Below, piece after piece: positions 58,089 to 64,000 of a stretch of DNA of 64,000 nt. Both the position numbers and the translations under genes were made by a program. The stretch is from Narthecium ossifragum (lineage: Eukaryota > Streptophyta > Magnoliopsida > Dioscoreales > Nartheciaceae), in the NCBI GenBank assembly GCA_963920575.1, contig OY986964.1, positions 11,840,663 through 11,904,662 of the forward strand. The letters are read 5' to 3'. The first letter of the stretch is position 1, and every line of letters begins with the position of its first letter. The notes beneath the pieces are model-generated. The model saw only the letters and a program-made list of their open reading frames with translations, did no database searches and was not told the origin of the DNA.

Positions 58089-58330
58089 GGAGATAGGGAG
58101 AAAAAGGAGATAAGGAAGAATAGATGGTGGCGGAAAAAAAACCCATGCGATGGATGATTATGACGAGAGAGCGGTCCATTGATGGGAGAATGGCGGGAGA
58201 AAGAACTCAGACGAGCACCTTCGGCACTGAGACCGACAACACTCCACTCGTAGAATGCAAACGTGCGTAGAAACTCACATAACCATAGATAGAAATAACT
58301 CGTATGATAACATGTATGATGCCATGGGAA

Positions 58331-58963
58331 AAGTGGGGGGTTTTCATGTCTTTTCATTGGCTGAGGGGTATGAAGTTGCAAAGAAACAAAGAAAGGTTAT
58401 TAAAACACCAAAAACTATCTTGATGAATATCAGTAGGCAGAATATTCATTAGGGGAGCCCCAACCGCCAAGAAACCATGGGTTGTTTTCATGGAAAAGTT
58501 TTAATTAGAGATATAATGGGGAAGAAATTAAGGAAAAGGTGATGAGAGACCTAAACAAAGATGCATGATTAAAATTGTCTACTTTGCCGGTGATAATTGC
58601 TAATTGCTTCCTTAGAGAATATCGTCCAGCTGCGCCCGCTGCCGTGGTGATCGATCTCTCTTCCCGGCTCCGGCTCCACCACCGACGTCTTCTCCGCGCC
58701 AGCAGCTATTCAAGTTTTTTGGAGCTACTCAAGATTTTGACTCAATCATTCCTCTATATATATATTAAACAAAAAGCAATTAATGAGCATCATTCGAGCT
58801 CAAAATTTACATACGTACACGAAAATTAATCCAAACTAATACAGTTACATAAAATGTCATCTAAAAAAGTTTTCGATCAAGACTTAGAATTAAGCAGACG
58901 CAATGCACCAGCCGGACAAGGTTATTGATTTTAACCATGCATGCATGCATATAGATCTCTTTC
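58331..58963. other. Unassigned DNA, distal part a diverged duplicate of 12.06-12.3 kb
   Basis: From about 58740 on, AAAAAGCAA, GCATCATTC.AGCTC, then GCAGACGCA and CCAGCC.GACAAGGTTAT align in order with 12110-12260. No protein is recognised. A 58575-58829 open frame has no family features. Confidence 0.5.
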
Positions 58964-59523
58964 TGATGCAGTACCAAGTCCAGATCTGATCGAGTCCAAT
59001 CCAGAGCAGCTCCCGAGCCGATCGGGACGCGTTCGGACCCTATCCGTCCGACTCAGATCTCCGGGCGACCCCGACCGTCGGATGGGCATAACTTTCGCTC
59101 ACGACGTCTGATCGGGGCGTGCGACCAGTCAAAACGACCGGCTCGACGAGCCCGTCAACAATCATCGGAGATCAAAGATCTCTCCATGACCTTGACCACC
59201 GAATCTTCAAATTCCTTTTCGTTTGGCTTAAAATTCAGTTTTTATGAAAAACTTTCCTTTTTAAGCAGTTTGTTCGGTCATTTCTATTTTTGACAAATTT
59301 CCTATTTCTAGTAGTTTTTCTTCTATTTGAATTCCGGGTTTAGTACTTGGATTAGGATAATGATGTTTGAGTTGGTATGGTCTTTTCTTAAACCTATAAA
59401 AGGAGGCCTTAGGGTTTGTAAAGTGAGTTTTAGATGATGAATAAAAATTAGGGTTTTTTTTGTTTCTTCCCCATAGAAATATGGTTGTCTCTCCCATAGA
59501 GAGATCTACGTTACCCTGCGCCA
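58964..59523 (+). mobile_element. Solo LTR, family C, 560 bp (TSD CTTTC)
   Basis: Starts TGATGCAGTACCAAG and ends TACCCTGCGCCA, with CTTTC at 58959-58963 and 59524-59528. A TATA (CCTATAAAAGGAGG) lies near 59393, so transcription would run plus. The uninterrupted host sequence is recognisable at 12280-12310, where no LTR is present. Superfamily is undetermined. Confidence 0.8.
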
Positions 59524-59865
59524 CTTTCTAAAGGACAAGAGGACCATGCCACCTTTAATTAATTAGTGTTAGCATAATATTATTTTAATATGGCTTAGAT
59601 CGATGCTTTACATCCATGTAAAATAATTGTAATGCGAAAATATAAAATACACCCGTAATTCATCGTGCATAATACGATGATACGTTCAACTCTTCTTATC
59701 CATCGTTCCTAGCAGTCGAACACTCTCGAACGACCTATTTAAGGTCACGAGCTTTTTGGTCTTCTCTCTCTTTCTCACTCATCATGTGCCGAGAACTGAT
59801 AAAAATTCTGTAACTTTTCATGAGCAGAGAGAGGGACTAGTGCCTCATATTTATAACGACATGTA

Positions 59866-60378
59866 AGGGTGGCAATCCGGGTCATGACCCGCGAACCCGA
59901 CCCAACCCGACCCCAAATAAATGGGTTTGGGTTTTGTGTTATCGGGTTCGGGACATAAACGGGACCCGACCCGACACATTTATTCGCAGGTTGGGTCCCG
60001 TTTATCCGTTTAATTTTAATGTCACTTAGGCTTTTAGGGCTAATTTGGATATGATCTTGTCTCATCAAGGAGAATTGAAATAATTTGTAATTTTATCATT
60101 TAGGTTGGATGGTTTGGATGTAATTGAAACAATTAAGTTGTAATTTTATTGCTTACTAATTTTATTGATTAGTTGATAATTTGGTGCTTGATTGTTGTTA
60201 AACGGGTCAACCCGACCCATACCGGACTGGCGGGTCTGGTCGGGTTGATCTGTTTATAAACGGGTGGGGTTCGGATTGATAAATCGGACTCGTTTATTAA
60301 ACGGGTCGTGTTCGAATTTAGCTTTTGGGTTGAGATATCGGTGCTCGACCCAATCAGTGAACCCGAATTGCCACCCCT
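59866..60378. mobile_element. Terminal-inverted-repeat element (non-autonomous)
   Basis: The left end AGGGTGGCAATCCGGGTCAT and the right end (reverse complement) AGGGGTGGCAATTCGGGTTC are inverted repeats. Inside, CGGGT/ACCCG motifs (GGGTCGGGTT-like) cluster at both ends around an AT-rich centre. This 'GGGTGGCAATTCGGGT' type is common in plant genomes and is usually classed as a hAT- or Mutator-related MITE. I could not define a target-site duplication. There is no coding capacity. Confidence 0.65.
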
Positions 60379-60739
60379 AACTATAAGTGTCTGACCAATC
60401 ACAGACTGACACGAACTAGAACTCTAACTGTGACTAGTTCTTTTAATTGATTCAGGACTTAATTAATTACGTTCTTTTAATTGATTCAGGACTTGACTCA
60501 AGAGTTAATTCTAATCAAGTTATATTAGACCGTATTAGGAGTTAATTCCAAAACTATATAATGAATCATGGACCATGTTTGAATAAGCAGCTGCCTAAGG
60601 TTTGGGGTGGGGTTTTCTAAAGAGCCTTTATAGCTATCAATAGAAACATACTAAACAAACGAACCGGACAAGGTATCATGTCTGCTAATGGTTGCTGCTC
60701 CATCTTGTATAACGATATAGGGCAGTATTATTACAAGGT
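60379..60739. other. Intergenic DNA, no gene seen
   Basis: Contains a short direct duplication (TTCTTTTAATTGATTCAGGA at about 60438 and 60474) and the 60660-60740 segment related to 54505-54575. Confidence 0.6.
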
Positions 60740-61010
60740 ATTTTTTTTGAGAAGTTGAGCCCAAGCAGGTTAGTTAAGGTTTACAAAGATAAAGCACAAC
60801 TACACAAACATACGGAACATGACAAAAAAACATACTAAACAAACTGAAGTTGAGATCTAAGTGCAAAGACCCAAGATCGACGCCATCCTCAATTCCTCGC
60901 CATTCTAGAAAGAGAGTCCGTCTGAGGTCTCGATGTACATATCTAAAGACCGAGACTTCAAAACGGGCTGCCCAAAAACACACGTCTCTGAGTACAGTAG
61001 ACAAAAAGAC
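60740..61010 (-). pseudogene. 5'-truncated LINE tail, second copy
   Basis: A T-run at 60740-60748 (poly(A) of a minus insert) is followed by a minus frame containing FEVSVFRYVHRDL, comparable to SEASIFRFVHRNL in the copy at 8896-9196. The 'EAN.LA' part is not preserved here. The relation between the two copies is the main evidence for calling it a LINE. Confidence 0.4.
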
Positions 61011-61449
61011 TGGACAACAAGTTCTACCATTAATACAGTCTTAAGCTATGAAATTGACTATTTGTGATCAAAACATGATTAGTGCATTAGTGTGTAACTA
61101 GGACATACATTCATTGTAATAGCTATAGCCAAAGTGTGCACAAGCTTCCTGTGCAAGATTGCTGAAGTTCTCATACGGGTGTCCAAAAAGCCGAAATGGC
61201 CCGGCCCGATACAGGTCTAGCCCGAACCCGTCAGGGCCGTAGCCCGGTCCGGCTCGGGTGTTGGCCTTGCTGGACCATGCTGATTTGGATTCAGGGCCAG
61301 ACCAAGGCCCCTTGATCAAAAACCATGTCCGGTCCGACTCAGCCCGGTCCGAGTTTAAAGAAGGCTTCTAAAGGTTTATTAGACCGCCCCGGTTGGAGCC
61401 CAAATCCGCCATCTCCTTCCTCTTTCTCCTTTCATCTCCTCATCCCGCA
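61011..61449. other. Unassigned DNA with clustered GCCCGG motifs
   Basis: At 61195-61360 GCCCGGCCCG, AGCCCGGTCCGG and CAGCCCGGTCCGA recur, like the subterminal regions of plant MITEs, but no terminal repeats could be paired. No gene seen. Confidence 0.4.
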
Positions 61450-63765
61450 TGTCGCGCCCCGACCCGCGGGAGCCAAACCGGGTCGGGACACGAGGAGGAA
61501 AGACCTACAACTACTAGCCTCAACTGGCGGAAACAGTTGAAACTAACACACAGCTGGCGAAAACAGTTGACAATAAGAACAAGGCGGAAGTAAAGTTAAC
61601 AACATCTATTAACATCTATTACAAAATAGATATAAAAGAGTTAAACAAGAGTTCTAATACAGCAGGTTCACAAGGGATCAACAACAGTCCCCAAAAAAAC
61701 TACAACACCCACCGGGGTCTCCGCAAGGGCACAAACAAAACCATCCTGACCCTCAGACATAGCCAGGAGCCGGCGCGCTACCACGAGACGACCGACGGGG
61801 AAGCACCGGAGAGGAGCTGGGACCTGCACCTGCAAACAACACAGTCCAGGTAGGAATGAGCGACAGCTCAGCAGGGTCCTACTCTACCACTCTCGCTAAG
61901 AAGGCAACACCGAACGAACATACTCTGTGCCAAGTACTGAGGCTTGTCAAGGATCCCATAAATCCCGTCAATAACCCGAAGGGCTCCTGTCCCAAGTACG
62001 CCCCTCCGCCAACCACTGCTCAGGGGTGGGCAACTCCGACAATCCATGACACAGAGTGGACATGACGCTACTAGTAGGACACCCTTCTCCAAGCGGGATC
62101 TCCACACTTGGCGGAACGACCGTGGTTAAGACTACCATCTCTCAGTACTCCAAGCAGCAGAGCCAACACGACCCCTAACTCCTGACCAAAGACTAAGTCT
62201 AGCCAGGGAGTCCATCGATCCCATCGATGTTTCTCCCCCCCCTCCAGGGTTCCTGTCCAACGTACGTCCCTCCGATAGCCACTGCACGAGGACTGGGCTA
62301 CCTCCGACGGTCCTTGTCACAGGGTGGGCCAGACGATACCTGTAGGACACCCTTACCCATGCTGGACACCAGCATGGGGACACAAGTCGGGTAACGGCAT
62401 CCACCACTTAGCCTTTGATCACTAAAGTCCACGGGTCAACCCCACCCGGTCTAACCTAGCATGCCTAATGCACAGGGAACAGGGCAGGATATGAATAAGG
62501 AAGACAGTAACAAACAACACAGCAGGGGCACACCTTCGGCCCATTTATACTAAACACTCCCGAGGGTCATGACTCCTTCGGTTCACCACAAAACAATAAT
62601 AAGCAAGCAATTATACAGTATGAGATAACATGGTAAGCCCCGAGGGCAAAACATCATTTAAAACAAGTAAAAACCTTCCCTGCCTCAAAGGGGATCGATC
62701 TCATGCAACAATGAGATCGATCTTCCTTGAGTTAGGAAGCAACCACACCGGTCCTCCAACAGGATCGATCTCCACCCATATGGAGATCGATCTGGGTCGT
62801 GACCCAAGAGACACCTCAGCCGACCGCTAAGAGATCGATCTCCCAACCTCAGGGAGATCGATCCCGCTCGGGCGGGGCGTGCCACCCCAAACGAGATCGA
62901 TCTCATCCCATGAGATCGATCCCGATGGGTTCATCGGCGGGCGGACGGCGAGGAAAGCCGCCGAAATCCGCAACCAAACCTCACCAAACTAGGTGGGCTG
63001 ATCGATCCATTTACTACGAAGCTACTCAAGGCTTCAAAACCGGAAAACATCAACTCCATAGAGAGATCTACTGAAATCAAAACCGGATTCAAAACCCTTA
63101 GAACAAGCCGGAGTCTTTGAGTAAGAACCCTACCTCCACAGAGCTGCTTCGATCCACAAAGCCTAGCCTAGGATCTTCCTCACGCCGTCACGGTTCCAAC
63201 GAGCCTTCAAGCTCCAAAAACGGTGGCCGGAGTAGGGAGAACGGAGGAGGGAAGAGGGCTACCGGAACAGGGGAAGAAAACAGGGCCGGGAGGAAGAAGA
63301 AAGAAGAAGAGAAAGAAAGAAAGGAGGAGGGGAAGGGGATAAGGCCGGGGAAAGCCGGCGAAGGCGGGGGAAAGGCGAAGGAGGGGAGCAAAAGTCTCCC
63401 CTCCCCTGACAGGGGAAGCGACGGCCATCGCCGTGGCCGTCCTTCGAACTCCACCGCCAACGACTTCCAGGGCAAGTGAGATCGATCTCCATTGCATGCG
63501 GGATCGATCCGGATAGCAATACGGGATCGATCTCCCTTGACAAAGGGATCGATCTCCTCTGCCCAGAAAGGCAAACTTGGGCTGAAATACAAGCCCAAGC
63601 TCAGAACTTCCGATCTCGGGTCCACCTAACCTTTCTAAACAAACACAAGCACCAAACAAGGTCTGTGTGTGCACACCCAATGTGAAACGACTGCCAAGAC
63701 GTAATTTCCCAAATTGCCCTTGGGGTCAACAACAAGCCACTGGGATAGAGGGGCGGGTCCTCACA
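61450..63765 (-). mobile_element. Gypsy solo LTR, family A, copy 4 (TSD CCGCA)
   Basis: The 2316-bp minus copy runs on plus from TGTCGCGCCCCGACCCGC to GGGCGGGTCCTCACA, with CCGCA at 61445-61449 and 63766-63770. It has four palindrome-pair hairpins (62692-62932), a second GATCGATC array (63478-63556) and a purine tract (63226-63412). It is closest to the 3' LTR at 24652-25884. Confidence 0.92.
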
Positions 63766-63770
63766 CCGCA

Positions 63771-64000
63771 AGCCTTCGACGTCGTCTTCTTTGGAGACAT
63801 CAACGGAGGAGATGGTGAGGAGTTGGGAGATGGGCTCGTCGCCGGTCGCCCCCCACATCAGGTCTCTTGTTGTTGCTAGCCATCATAGCCTGCGATCCGC
63901 CCTCATCAATGGGAGAGAGGAGAGGAGAAAGGGCACCGATCCACCATCATCAACCAAAGAAAGGGACAGCAGGGGTGAGAGAGGGCCGCGATCTCCTACC
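63771..64000. other. Host sequence to the right of the last solo LTR
   Basis: GC-rich, with no recognised domain. It continues the sequence left of 61445 (a CT-rich CCATCTCCTTCC stretch), so the pre-insertion site can be read across the duplication. Confidence 0.4.

Larger units (their letters stand above)
56500..58330. mobile_element. Complex repeat with inverted exon-like fragments and minisatellite
   Basis: GCTAATGTCGCACAAAAA near 56603 is inverted as TTTTTGTGCGACATTAGC near 57143. Between them lies an exon-like fragment on minus; the related fragment lies on plus at 57951-58070. A minisatellite (57150-57720) joins the halves. CGTGCGTAGAAA.TCAC-like motifs recur near 56500 and 58262. The arrangement resembles a DNA transposon that has captured gene pieces (Pack-MULE-like), but no transposase or clear terminal repeats with a target-site duplication were found. 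Confidence 0.4.

Noticed and set aside
62692..62932. CRISPR-like regularly spaced repeats
   Set aside because: The repeats are palindromic GATCGATC units in an LTR of a plant retrotransposon, with irregular spacing and no cas genes.

Overview
The window is plant nuclear DNA, almost certainly from an intergenic, transposon-rich part of an angiosperm chromosome. Evidence is the mix of plant retroelements (Ty1/copia, a SIRE-type copia, chromovirus-like Ty3/gypsy LTRs, 5S-bearing Cassandra LTRs, L1-type LINEs), an En/Spm-type CACTA element with tnp2 and TnpA genes, and a decayed pentatricopeptide-repeat (PPR) gene. I cannot fix the species. I found no intact host gene, rRNA or tRNA gene, CRISPR array or bacterial-style operon.

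Layout. 0.1-0.7 kb: PPR pseudogene (minus). 0.9-5.4 kb: degenerate copia element with a 3' LTR and only the tail of its 5' LTR. 5.4-14 kb: mostly unassigned AT-rich DNA with small duplications, a LINE 3' tail, LTR fragments, a Cassandra fragment and an LTR-like repeat carrying a minisatellite. 14.2-15.4 kb: 5' part of an L1 LINE holding a Cassandra solo LTR. The LINE is cut by a SIRE LTR (15.4-18.8 kb), which itself holds a gypsy solo LTR. 18.9-19.1 kb: SIRE gag stub. 19.1-24.1 kb: minus-strand LTR element with an unusual proline-rich ORF and another nested solo LTR. 24.1-26.2 kb: internally deleted gypsy element and LTR pieces. 26.2-41.5 kb: CACTA transposon (minus) with TnpA and tnp2 genes, split by a solo LTR and by a gypsy remnant with outward-facing inverted ends. 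41.5-43.4 kb: 3' part of a LINE, probably the same one that starts at 14.2 kb. 43.4-44.7 kb: second copy of the minisatellite-bearing repeat, inverted relative to the first. 45.0-54.0 kb: copia element with both LTRs and a 5-bp target-site duplication (TSD), its 5' LTR split by a gypsy solo LTR. 54-64 kb: unassigned DNA, a complex repeat carrying inverted copies of an exon-like fragment, a 560-bp solo LTR, a 0.5-kb terminal-inverted-repeat element, a LINE tail and a last gypsy solo LTR.

The nesting gives relative ages. The LINE is older than SIRE, the Cassandra LTR and CACTA. CACTA is older than its two insertions, and copia 2 is older than the solo LTR in its 5' LTR. Seven complete solo LTRs with TSDs (one Cassandra TSD is imperfect) point to frequent LTR-LTR recombination. 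Every transposon protein gene has stops, frameshifts, deletions or a lost catalytic residue, so none looks autonomous.

The most unusual signals are dense GATCGATC-centred palindromes and hairpins shared by otherwise unrelated LTR families, the proline-rich ORF behind a tRNA-primer site, the gypsy remnant whose two ends are inverted copies, and the inverted exon duplication at 56.5-58.3 kb.
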